DNA of 64,000 bases, taken from assembly GCA_021776195.1 (NCBI GenBank), contig JAJFGK010000023.1, positions 67,155-131,154 of the forward strand, written 5' to 3'. The stretch's first letter is position 1. Each line of letters opens with the position of its first letter. The position numbers were made by a program, and so were the translations under genes. Source of the stretch: Kiloniellaceae bacterium (GTDB lineage: Bacteria; Pseudomonadota; Alphaproteobacteria; Kiloniellales; Kiloniellaceae). Of this stretch, positions 17,753 through 25,467 are shown in pieces. The notes under the pieces were generated by a model, which worked only from the letters and a program-made list of their open reading frames with translations, was not told the DNA's origin and searched no databases.

Positions 17753-18649
17753 CTATCTGAGCGAGTGCATGTAGCGGTAGAGATAGCTGGTCAGCAGCAG
17801 CACGATCACCAGCAGTCCGGCCGACATGGCCGAGGCGCGCCCGATATCGAGACCGAAGAAGGCGGCGCGGTAGATGAAATAGCTAATCAGGTCGGTCGCC
17901 GTGCCGGGACCGCCCTTGGTCATGATGAAGATGATATCGAAGGTCTTGATCGCGAAGATCATCCGCAGCAACAGCGCCACCATGATCACCGGGCGCAACA
18001 GGGGCAGCGTGATGTGGATGAAGCAGCGCAGGGCCGAGGCGCCGTCCATGCGCGCCGCCTCGTAGGGTTCGCGCGGCAGGGCCGCCAGGCCGGCCAGCAG
18101 CAGGATCGCCATGAAGGAGACCTGGTGCCAGATATCGACCATGACCACGGTCCAGAAGGCCAGGTCCGCGTCGCCCAGCCAGTTCACCGACCGGAAGCCC
18201 AGAAGCCCAATCCCGTAGTTGACGATCCCCAGTTCGGGATGGAGCAACATGCGCCAGAGCAGGCCGACCACCACCGGGTTGATCAGCAGGGGCGCGAGCA
18301 GAATGAGGTAGTAGAGGGTCTTGAAGCGGTTGACCTTGTTCAGCGCCAAGGCGACCGAAAGGCCGATGGCGAACTCGATGATCACCGAGGCGAGGACGAA
18401 CTTCACGGTGACCCAGAGCGACCCGGTCAGGTAGTCCTCGTCCCAGGCCTCCTGGTAGTTCTCCAGGGCGATGAAGTCGTCGTGGTTGGGGTGAAGCAGC
18501 GTGTAGTCGTAGAAACTGGTGAAGAGCGTGAAGACGAGCGGAAAGGTGATCACCAGCATGAGCGCGGCCAGGCCCGGCGCCGTGAGCAGATACCCAAAGC
18601 GCCGGTCCCGCCGGGCGAGTGTGACTGGGTCCGCAGCCGTCACGGTCAT
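17753..18649 (-). CDS. Sugar-type ABC permease (MalF/UgpA-like)
   Basis: The 298-residue protein has six membrane segments and the permease-ATPase coupling loop 'EPYEAARMDGASALRCFIHI' (EAA motif, 'EAA---G---------I-LP') followed by 'TLPLLRPVIMVALLLR'. This is the CUT1 (di/oligosaccharide, glycerol-phosphate) permease family. Its ATG is 18 bp after the binding-protein stop codon and its stop codon is 12 bp before the ATPase start. With 20025-20843 it forms the membrane pore. The ligand cannot be deduced from the permease. Confidence 0.94.
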   Translation of the reverse strand: MTVTAADPVTLARRDRRFGYLLTAPGLAALMLVITFPLVFTLFTSFYDYTLLHPNHDDFIALENYQEAWDEDYLTGSLWVTVKFVLASVIIEFAIGLSVALALNKVNRFKTLYYLILLAPLLINPVVVGLLWRMLLHPELGIVNYGIGLLGFRSVNWLGDADLAFWTVVMVDIWHQVSFMAILLLAGLAALPREPYEAARMDGASALRCFIHITLPLLRPVIMVALLLRMIFAIKTFDIIFIMTKGGPGTATDLISYFIYRAAFFGLDIGRASAMSAGLLVIVLLLTSYLYRYMHSLR

Positions 18650-18667
18650 GCAGCCGCTACCGCGCGG

Positions 18668-19948
18668 CTATTCGTCGAGCTTGCCGTCCTTCACCAAGAG
18701 CTTGCGAAACTCCTCCTGGGCCGCCGCCATGGCCTCGGGGATGGGCTTCGCCCCGGTCGCCGCCAGGTTCAACTCGCGCCCGACCTCCTCGACGAACTCC
18801 GTCGTGTAGGTGAAGACCGGAAAGTCCTGGGTGCCGGCGAGGATTTCGCCCAGCACCGGATAGTAGGGGCGGGCTTTCACGACCTCGGGGTCGTTGAAGA
18901 TCTTGCTCTGGGTCGGCGCGCCGCCCAGCAGGGCCCGGCGCTTGGCGATATCGGCCGACTCGGCCCACTTCATGAAGGTCCAGGCCGCTTCCTTCTGCGG
19001 GCTCGAATTGGGAATGGCCCAACCCCAGCCGCCGTTCAGGCCGCCGCCCGGATTGGGCGCGATGCCGACCTTGCCGACAACCGACGACGAGCTCGGGTCG
19101 TCGAAGCTGGCGTAGAGAATGTTGAAGGTGACGAAGCTATAGGCCTTGCCCTGGGCCATGACGTTGAAGGCCTCGTCGAAGCAGTAGCTCTCGGACCCGG
19201 CCGGGCTGTAGTTCTCGACCGCCTCGCGGTAGTACTCCATGGCCTTCACCGCTTCCGGGCTGTCCAGCATGGGGTTCCAGTCGGCGTCGTGGAAACGCCC
19301 GCCCTGGGAATAGAGGTAGTTCGACCACTGCATGGAGATGCAGTCGCCGCGCTGGCCCTGGATCACCGTCCCATAGAAATCGTTGTCGCCGTTGCCGTCG
19401 CTGTCCCGGGTGAAGAACTGGACCTGCTTCCAGTACTCGTCCCAGGTCTTGGGCACGCGCAGCTCCATGTCGTACTTGGCCTTAAAGGCCGCCTGCTCGG
19501 CCGGGTCGTCGATCAGGTCCTGGCGATAGATGACCGCCATGGAATAGTTGTAGAAGGGCAGCATGAAGAGCGTGCCGTCGACCTCGCCCACCAGATCCAT
19601 GAGCTTGGGCACATAGACCCCGGTGTCGATGCCGTCGCGCGCCGCCAGATCGTTCAAGGGCATGAGCCAGCCGGCCTTGGTGAATTCGCCGACCCAATAA
19701 AAGTCCACCACGATCAGGTCGTAGCTGCCTTGCGGCGCGATCAACTGGGGGACCAGCTTGGTGTGCATGTCGATGTAGCTGATGGCCTCGATCTCGACCT
19801 TGATTCCGGTCTGCGCTTCGAATTCCGGCAGGAGCTCTTGGATGTAGCGGGTGTCGGGGACCGTTTCCATGAGAATGCGGATCGTCTCGGCCCTGGCCAG
19901 ACCGGCCGAAAAGGCCAGGATCGCGATAGCTGTCAATAGACGTTTCAT
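18668..19948 (-). CDS. Extracellular solute-binding protein family 1 (sugar type)
   Basis: The 426-residue product has a cleavable signal peptide ('MKRLLTAIAILAFSAGLARA') and the family-1 pattern: 'ELLPEFEAQTGIKVEIE', 'DLIVVDFYWVGEFTKAGWL', 'VPKTWDEYWKQVQFF' and 'GGWGWAIPNSSPQKEAAW'. It delivers a carbohydrate or polyol to the CUT1 permeases on either side. ATG 19948 has GGAGG 7-8 bp upstream; the open frame to 20023 would place 25 charged residues before the signal peptide. It lies second in the operon, 76 bp after the first permease stop codon. Ligand unknown. Confidence 0.93.
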   Translation of the reverse strand: MKRLLTAIAILAFSAGLARAETIRILMETVPDTRYIQELLPEFEAQTGIKVEIEAISYIDMHTKLVPQLIAPQGSYDLIVVDFYWVGEFTKAGWLMPLNDLAARDGIDTGVYVPKLMDLVGEVDGTLFMLPFYNYSMAVIYRQDLIDDPAEQAAFKAKYDMELRVPKTWDEYWKQVQFFTRDSDGNGDNDFYGTVIQGQRGDCISMQWSNYLYSQGGRFHDADWNPMLDSPEAVKAMEYYREAVENYSPAGSESYCFDEAFNVMAQGKAYSFVTFNILYASFDDPSSSSVVGKVGIAPNPGGGLNGGWGWAIPNSSPQKEAAWTFMKWAESADIAKRRALLGGAPTQSKIFNDPEVVKARPYYPVLGEILAGTQDFPVFTYTTEFVEEVGRELNLAATGAKPIPEAMAAAQEEFRKLLVKDGKLDE

Positions 19949-20024
19949 GATCGTTTCCTCCCTGTTGCGTCTTGCCGAGGTTTCTTGCGCGGTCCTCTTT
20001 GGCTTGGATAAATGACGGGTCACA

Positions 20025-20843
20025 TTACTTCAGCGCCCCCAGCGAAAGTCCCTTGATGAGGTATTTGCGCATGAAGGGTAGCAGCAGAAAAACCGGCAGG
20101 ATAGCGCAGACCGTCGCCGCCGATAGCAGGGCGATATCGACCCCGCGGTGAGTCTGGAAAGACGACAGGCCCGCCGGCAGGGTGCTGGTCTGCGGCCCGC
20201 TCAGGATCAGGGCGAAGAGGAACTCGTTCCAGCTCAAGATGAATGCCAGCAGCCCGGCGGCCAGGATCCCGGGCGCGGTGACCGGCAGGGTGATGCGCAG
20301 AAAGGCCTGAAACCGGGTGGCGCCGTCGACCCGCGCGGCCTGCTCCAGAAGCACCACCTCGCCCTCGAAAAAGGCGATCAGCAGCCAGGCCAGAAACGGC
20401 AGGCTAATGGTCATGTGGGCGACGATCAGTCCCGTCAGTGTGTTCAGCATCGCGGCCTTGAGGAAGAGCGTAAAGAGCGGCAGCACCAGGATGACCGGCG
20501 GCAGCATCTGGCTCGACAGCACGAAGAGCCGCAGCGGCAGGCCGCCGGTGTTGTAGCGGCTGAAGGCATAGGCCAGGGCCGTCGCCAGGGGCAGGGCAAC
20601 CAGCGTCGCCCCCACCGCCACGGTGAAGCTGTTCAGCAGGTAGTTGAAGAAGGGATAGGCGGTGAAGATCTCGACGAAGTTCACCAGGCTCGGCTCGCCC
20701 CACTCCGGGGGGATCTTGTAGGCGGTCAGCTTGTCGGTCAGCGCCACCCGGAGCAGCCACAGCAGCGGCAGAAGAATGGCCGCGCTGAAGACCGCCAGCA
20801 CGCAGTGCGGCAACAGCGACTTCGAGAGTTTTCCAAGGCGCAT
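20025..20843 (-). CDS. Sugar-type ABC permease (MalG/UgpE-like)
   Basis: The 272-residue protein has six membrane segments and the coupling loop 'LEQAARVDGATRFQAFLRI' followed by 'TLPVTAPGILAAGLLAFILSW', as in the MalG subfamily. The C-terminus 'KYLIKGLSLGALK' is the typical end of such permeases. It is the first gene of the operon. The start ATG 20843 lacks a strong ribosome site, but the length fits the family. Confidence 0.93.
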   Translation of the reverse strand: MRLGKLSKSLLPHCVLAVFSAAILLPLLWLLRVALTDKLTAYKIPPEWGEPSLVNFVEIFTAYPFFNYLLNSFTVAVGATLVALPLATALAYAFSRYNTGGLPLRLFVLSSQMLPPVILVLPLFTLFLKAAMLNTLTGLIVAHMTISLPFLAWLLIAFFEGEVVLLEQAARVDGATRFQAFLRITLPVTAPGILAAGLLAFILSWNEFLFALILSGPQTSTLPAGLSSFQTHRGVDIALLSAATVCAILPVFLLLPFMRKYLIKGLSLGALK

Positions 20844-21313
20844 TCCCCACCCCCCGCCGATCCCCCTCGAGCGAGGCGACGAACGAGGATCGCCCGGGGA
20901 CCAGGCCAGCTTAACCGTCGAGGAACCCGGGAGTCACCATCGGTTTTGACGAAGCGGCTTGTTGGCCTAAGAGCAACGCCGAGGACAGGGCCTCAGGACA
21001 TGACGGCGCCATTCATGACAGGCCGGTCGGCCACAAGGAGAGGGCCAGGAGTGTAAGCGGGCGCAACGGCCCTGACAGTCGACCGCCCAAGGCCGGCCAT
21101 TTCATGGCGTGTGATTGGAAAGCCCTGGGAGCGCGAACCGAAATCTCCCAGTCACCGATATTGTCCTGCCAAATGCCCGATGTTCGCGGTGAACCGGATG
21201 TCGTGCAACCGGCTCAAATAGGGGGAGAAGTGACCCGAAGCTGACCTTCGGTATGAGTCGGAGAATGGCATGGTCCAAGCATCATTGACATTGCATCAAG
21301 TGCCGCCGGCCGC
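20844..21313. other. 470-bp intergenic stretch, mostly featureless
   Basis: The part near 20844-21000 should contain the promoter of the sugar importer operon. At 21231-21250 the short stem CCGAAG/CTTCGG could end the transcript of the HAF-repeat gene read in the opposite sense. No open frame with a plausible product is seen, and base composition drops toward 21313. Confidence 0.5.
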
Positions 21314-23104
21314 CTATTCAGGAATCCAAAGTAGCGGATGGTAACAGTTGTCGGAGGATGCGGTTCCAAGGACCCATCCCTGCTCAGAAACCATTGTTGG
21401 CTGGTGTTGGTGGTGCTGGAAGTGAGGCAGATAAGTGATTTCCTCTTTTTCTCGCATGACCCAGGGAAGCTGGTAATGATCGATTGTGTCATAACCTGCT
21501 AGCACTCGCATTCCATTTGCCGCGGTAAACTCTCGGCCTGACGCTGGCGTAAGTAATTCGCTCCATGTGCCATCGGCACGTCGCGCAGCAGCTCCGCGTT
21601 GACCATCGCTTCGTATGGTCAATCCGACCACAGCGTCGTCTTCGGTCAACTTTTTGGGCCAGAAGACCCTGAATTCAGGACTGGGCTTCCCAAGCTCGCG
21701 CTGTTCGTGGCCATCCCACAGCCATGCACCGACGTCTCGTCCAGTGTGGCATCTGATCACCATGAGACCGCTAGTGTTGATATCGACGACCTCACCCCAA
21801 TCCCCAGCGAGGTCCTCAAGAACAGCCGGTTTGCCTGAGTTGGGCCAGGCCGCCGGCCTATGATGCATCTGTCCACTTTCTGTCGGATGGATCGATGCAT
21901 ACCCGACAACACTTCCGGCCCGGTTTACACTCCTAGCCGCGCTGTAGCGTCCAAGCTCGTGCCCTAAATACAAAGTAGGCTCGTCGAGGCGCCAAACTTG
22001 GGCGTGCAACGCCCGGTCTGGCATCTCAGAAGCACCAACGATCGTTCCCAAATCGTTGATGTCATAGGCAGAGCCGCCAACCCCCCCTCCGTGTGGAAGG
22101 AATTTGAGCTCTGTGGCCGTCGGCCAAACACACGGGTAGCTCGGCCCTGGATAGTGCGGCGTCCCTTCGCCAACGACTATACCTTGAGCATTCGCCGATC
22201 GTGGCGTTGCACGTTGACCATCTGGACTGGCCAGCTCAATTACACGGTACCGACTCTTCGAGTTATTGGCAGATAGTCTGAGTACGCATGTTGAAGGTGG
22301 AACGATACTGTCTCCAGATCTAGCAAATGTTGTTCCCTTTGAAATCCATTTGCCGGGGCCAAACGTTTTCTCCAAAGTGGGTTTGATAATTTGAGATGTA
22401 TCAATGCCACGCGTCAGTGTGGTTGGATTACTATGCGGGTTGCCAAATGATTCAGCACTCCCGCGACCGTTTCTGTCTTGAGAGTAGACGTAGCAATCAT
22501 CGCTGATCCAATCTGGATACCGCTGAGCACCATTCTCGGTCACCTTGGCAAGCGCTCGACGGATTCGGGCGTGGTCATCAGGATGGCTTGCTGCAAGCTT
22601 CTGCAGGGCACGGCGCCTTAGTCTTGGCACCGCATCACGGACTCCCGTAACTATTACTTCAGGACGATGTGAGGCAACTATAGCCGAAGTGAAAAAACTC
22701 TTGGAGACCGAGCTCAAATCTGCGCCGTGCCATTTCTGAAAGTTTGATACGACGGCAGCAGTTGGCTTGCCGCCTAAAAATGCCGCCACGACGAAAGTGT
22801 GCTCCTGGCTGGGAGCCACTTTTTGGATCCAAGATGAAGCCTTATGGCGGACTGCATCGACCACTTCATCGAACGAAGCCGACCCTAAGCCCACAAGCCA
22901 ATCGCGAACAAACGCAGAGGTGTTCTTTGTTCCAACTCTTCCAATGCCCGTATAGGTGATGAAACCGACCCAATCAGATTGGTGCAATAGTATCGTTTTA
23001 TCTGAAGGTATGGACAGAGGTTTTTGGGTCGTGGCGTCAAAGAGCCGATAGTCGGCTGATTGATAAATAGCCTTAGACGTAAGAACTGTGATGTTGAGAG
23101 TCAC
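21314..23104 (-). CDS. HAF-repeat protein with an Ntn-hydrolase-like N-terminal domain, unassigned function
   Basis: I do not recognise a named family for the whole 596-residue protein. From GTG 23104 it opens with 'TLNITVLTSKAIYQSADYRL', followed by 'DKTILLHQ' and 'GFITYTGIG', which resembles the first strands of a proteasome/HslV-type Ntn-hydrolase fold. The second half has four evenly spaced HAF-type repeats about 45 residues apart: 'SANAQGIVVGEG' (~303), 'YDINDLGTIVG' (~347), 'RSVNRAGSVVGYA' (~391) and 'VDINTSGLMVI' (~440), suggesting a beta-propeller-like domain. An earlier in-frame GTG at 23179 is possible. No signal peptide is evident. The gene is visibly poorer in GC than its neighbours and has no partner genes, so it is probably acquired. 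Function unknown. Confidence 0.75.
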   Translation of the reverse strand: MTLNITVLTSKAIYQSADYRLFDATTQKPLSIPSDKTILLHQSDWVGFITYTGIGRVGTKNTSAFVRDWLVGLGSASFDEVVDAVRHKASSWIQKVAPSQEHTFVVAAFLGGKPTAAVVSNFQKWHGADLSSVSKSFFTSAIVASHRPEVIVTGVRDAVPRLRRRALQKLAASHPDDHARIRRALAKVTENGAQRYPDWISDDCYVYSQDRNGRGSAESFGNPHSNPTTLTRGIDTSQIIKPTLEKTFGPGKWISKGTTFARSGDSIVPPSTCVLRLSANNSKSRYRVIELASPDGQRATPRSANAQGIVVGEGTPHYPGPSYPCVWPTATELKFLPHGGGVGGSAYDINDLGTIVGASEMPDRALHAQVWRLDEPTLYLGHELGRYSAARSVNRAGSVVGYASIHPTESGQMHHRPAAWPNSGKPAVLEDLAGDWGEVVDINTSGLMVIRCHTGRDVGAWLWDGHEQRELGKPSPEFRVFWPKKLTEDDAVVGLTIRSDGQRGAAARRADGTWSELLTPASGREFTAANGMRVLAGYDTIDHYQLPWVMREKEEITYLPHFQHHQHQPTMVSEQGWVLGTASSDNCYHPLLWIPE

Positions 23105-23268
23105 TTGGCCGCTTCTTGCTTCCGAACATTTGGCGTGTCGTACGAGCTGAATCGACAATAGAGCAATATGAGCGCTCACACCATTTCTGGGTCGCGGGCT
23201 CTCAGCGGCCCAAACAGGCAGCTTTGGGCGGCCCCGGTCCGGTCATCAATGACCGCTCCTGTTAAGCG

Positions 23269-23303
23269 TTGTCGGACACCTACCGTGGCAAGGTGTCCGA
23301 CAA
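23269..23303. repeat. Perfect 13-bp inverted repeat
   Basis: TTGTCGGACACCT and AGGTGTCCGACAA are perfect complements separated by nine bases. No T-run follows. It could be a leftover pair of insertion-sequence ends, a recombination site, or a terminator stem; it lies beside the gene fragment at 23337. Confidence 0.75.
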
Positions 23304-23336
23304 CCCTTCACAGCGGCGGAACTTCTCGGCTACTGC

Positions 23337-23519
23337 GTGCTGGGTGCGCAAGGCCTCACCGAGCGGAACAATCCAATGCTGACGGAAGCCGTGGAAGAGC
23401 GCTTGGCAGGCGCCCTGGAAACCGGTGACAACTTGGATGCCCGGTTGGTGCTCCTGACCCTGCACGCCGGTGTTATCGAGCCGAGTGTGGTCGAGCGCTA
23501 TGGCTTGCGGACCGGTTGA
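23337..23519 (+). pseudogene. Possible gene remnant
   Basis: A short plus-strand frame encodes about 60 residues with a protein-like pattern ('NPMLTEAVEERLAGALET', 'LVLLTLHAGVIEPSVVERY') and stays open upstream through the inverted repeat without a good start codon or ribosome site. This looks like the 3' end of a truncated gene, but I cannot name the family. It could also be a chance frame. Confidence 0.3.
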
Positions 23520-23720
23520 GCTGAAGAAATGACTAGCGGTTGTTAACCAGTTTCTATGTCACCTTTTGATGCCATGGGCGCCTCTCATCGAACGGTATTG
23601 CAATGTCGCCTTGCGGTCAAATTCCAGACTCTCCACGCTAACGCGAAGAGAGTCAGACTCCAGGGATAAGACTGACTTTCTCCTGGGAAGCCCCATCCGG
23701 CCGCGTTGTGACTGCACGGC

Positions 23721-24419
23721 CTATTTTTCGATGCTCTCCAGGAGCCTTGCGACGGCGTTCTGTCCGCGGGCCCTGGCGTGCTCGAGCGCCGTGACGCCCT
23801 CGTTGTCGGCGAGGCTTGCGTCGGCGCCGGCATCCAAAAGGAGTTCGACGATCCGCTGATAGGTCGCGCTGCCGTCGCCGAGGATCACGGCCTCGAGCAG
23901 CGCGGTCCACCCCAGGCTGTTGACGTGGTCGACGTCGATCTTCGTCGTCAGGAGGTAGCGCACGGTCTCCACATGCCCGTGATGGGCGGCCGGGATCAAC
24001 GCGGTGCCGCCATAGCGGTTGACGCTGGCAAGGTCGGCCTTCGCCTGGACGGTCAGCTTGAGGATCTCCAGTTTTCCCTCCGCGCCGGCATAGAGGAAGG
24101 GGCTGTCCTGCAGGTCGTCCTTGGCATTCACATCGGCGCCCCTTTCGATCAGGGCCTTCGCCGCCTCGAGACTGTCGTGGTGCGTGGCGATCAGCAGGGC
24201 CGTCCGCCCCCGGCTGTCCCGGCTGTCCAGGGGCAGACCGCCGCCGAGTTCGCGTTCCAGCGCCTCGACATCGTTGGTCTTCGCCGCCAGAAAGAACGCT
24301 TTCAAGGCATCCTGGGTCACGATCGTTTCCTCACCTAGGGCAAGCTGGTTCGTTGAGACGGAAAGCAGCAGCGCCACGGTCACGGCAAGAAACCCCAAGA
24401 CCTTTTTTGCTTCGCACAT
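23721..24419 (-). CDS. Exported ankyrin-repeat protein
   Basis: The 232-residue product begins with a signal peptide ('MCEAKKVLGFLAVTVALLLS', then 'NQLALGEE') and consists of about five ankyrin repeats: 'GRTALLIATHHDSLEAAKAL', 'ADVNAKDDLQDSPFLYAGAE', 'GGTALIPAAHHGHVETVRYL', 'GWTALLEAVILGDG' and 'GVTALEHARARGQNAVARLL'. Ankyrin repeats mediate protein contacts; periplasmic ankyrin proteins in proteobacteria often lie near catalases or adenylate enzymes, but none is here. I chose ATG 24419 because it begins the signal peptide; the frame extends to 24470. It follows the GntR gene on the same strand after 69 bp. Partner unknown. Confidence 0.85.
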   Translation of the reverse strand: MCEAKKVLGFLAVTVALLLSVSTNQLALGEETIVTQDALKAFFLAAKTNDVEALERELGGGLPLDSRDSRGRTALLIATHHDSLEAAKALIERGADVNAKDDLQDSPFLYAGAEGKLEILKLTVQAKADLASVNRYGGTALIPAAHHGHVETVRYLLTTKIDVDHVNSLGWTALLEAVILGDGSATYQRIVELLLDAGADASLADNEGVTALEHARARGQNAVARLLESIEK

Positions 24420-24488
24420 GCAGCTTCTAGGGAGAGCCGTGCTGTCGTCCGGGGGCGAACCTCGGATCATCGTGCTTCGAATGCAGTA

Positions 24489-25184
24489 TCATCGTCCCAG
24501 GGACTCAGCGTAGTTGGTGAGGATGCTGCGAACATCCCGATCCGCCGGTTTGGTCAGGCGGGCGCGCCGCTCCACCGCTCCGAGGTGCTTGTCCATGACG
24601 GCGATGGCCGCGCCAGGGTCGTGCCGGCGCAGGGCCTCGATAATCTGCCGGTGCTCGTCGACCGCGCAGTCCGACGAATGGGGCCGGCTGTAGACGGCCA
24701 GGATCAACGAGCAGCGCGAGACGATCTCACTGACGTAGCGGCACAGGATCCGATTGCCGGTCAGGGCGGCCAGAAGAATATGAAACTCGCCCGCCAGCCT
24801 GATGGAGAGCGGGCCATCCGGCTCGGCGACCTGTTCTTCCGCGTTCACATGATCCTCGAGGGCCTGTAGGCATTCCGGGTTCGGCTGCTCCGCAAGGCTG
24901 CGAATGACCTCGCGCTCGAGGCAGTGCCGCAGGGCGAACACGTCGCGGGCTTCCTCGAGCGTCGGCCGAGCAACCGCGGCGCCGCGGTTGGACTGAATCT
25001 CCACCAACCCCTCACCCTCCAGCCGCTGCAGCGCGGAGCGAACGACCGTGCGGCTGACCCCGAATTGTTCACCCACGGTGTCTTCGCCCAGCTTCATGCC
25101 GGGCAGGAGGGCCTGCTCGATAATGGCACGTCGCAAGGCGTCATAGACCTTGTCGCTCAGCCCGCTTCGCTTCGATCTAGCCAA
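24489..25184 (-). CDS. GntR-family transcriptional regulator, FCD subgroup
   Basis: The 231-residue protein has an N-terminal winged helix ('KVYDALRRAIIEQALLPGMK', 'TVGEQFGVSRTVVRSALQRL', 'GLVEIQSNRGAAVARP') and a helical FCD ligand domain with the usual metal histidines in 'GEFHILLAALTGN', 'DEHRQIIEALRR' and 'MDKHLGAVE'. FCD regulators are mostly repressors released by the substrate of the pathway they control. It is divergent from the Dpp-type operon, and two TNGTATACNA-type palindromes lie in the shared 283-bp gap, the known operator style of this subgroup. It therefore very probably regulates the operon at 25468-33632 and itself. Confidence 0.92.
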   Translation of the reverse strand: MARSKRSGLSDKVYDALRRAIIEQALLPGMKLGEDTVGEQFGVSRTVVRSALQRLEGEGLVEIQSNRGAAVARPTLEEARDVFALRHCLEREVIRSLAEQPNPECLQALEDHVNAEEQVAEPDGPLSIRLAGEFHILLAALTGNRILCRYVSEIVSRCSLILAVYSRPHSSDCAVDEHRQIIEALRRHDPGAAIAVMDKHLGAVERRARLTKPADRDVRSILTNYAESLGR

Positions 25185-25219
25185 ACCAGCACCTCAAATC
25201 TGTGCAACTTTCGACGATG

Positions 25220-25229
25220 TTGTATACGA
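25220..25229. promoter_or_regulatory. Candidate GntR/FCD operator, regulator-proximal
   Basis: TTGTATACGA fits the T-N-GT-N-N-AC-N-A operator style known for FCD-type GntR regulators. It lies 35 bp before the start codon of the divergent GntR gene, where binding would block its own transcription. Confidence 0.6.
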
Positions 25230-25391
25230 AACAAAGCCAGTTTCGAATTAAAAATTGTCAGTTATCGCGAAAATAACTCGAACAGTTCTCTCTTCTAAGG
25301 AAATATCCGCTCCATTGTCCGCAAGTCTCCCGGCCCATCCCCGCAATTCGCCTCACGGCTTCTTGACACGCGTATCCAATAATTCATAAGA

Positions 25392-25401
25392 TTGTATACT
25401 A
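25392..25401. promoter_or_regulatory. Candidate GntR/FCD operator, operon-proximal
   Basis: TTGTATACTA repeats the core of the site at 25220 and lies 66 bp before the binding-protein ATG, within AT-rich DNA that should hold the promoter. The TTGTATAC core appears twice in this gap. Confidence 0.62.
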
Positions 25402-25467
25402 AAAAATCAACGATCCCAGGCACCGCGAACGACACTGGCCGGGACAGACAGAGAGAGGATTGCCACC

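Larger units (their letters stand above)
23105..23720. other. 616-bp stretch with inverted repeat and a gene fragment
   Basis: This gap between two accessory genes contains the inverted repeat at 23269-23303 and a short plus-strand frame ending at 23519 (see separate entries). The rest, 23520-23720, is of mixed composition with only a weak AGTCAG/CTGACT stem near 23659-23687. It looks like a site of repeated insertion and loss. Confidence 0.45.

Noticed and set aside
23269..23303. CRISPR-like or attachment-site repeat
   Set aside because: Only one inverted pair, no regularly spaced direct repeats, no integrase gene or tRNA nearby.
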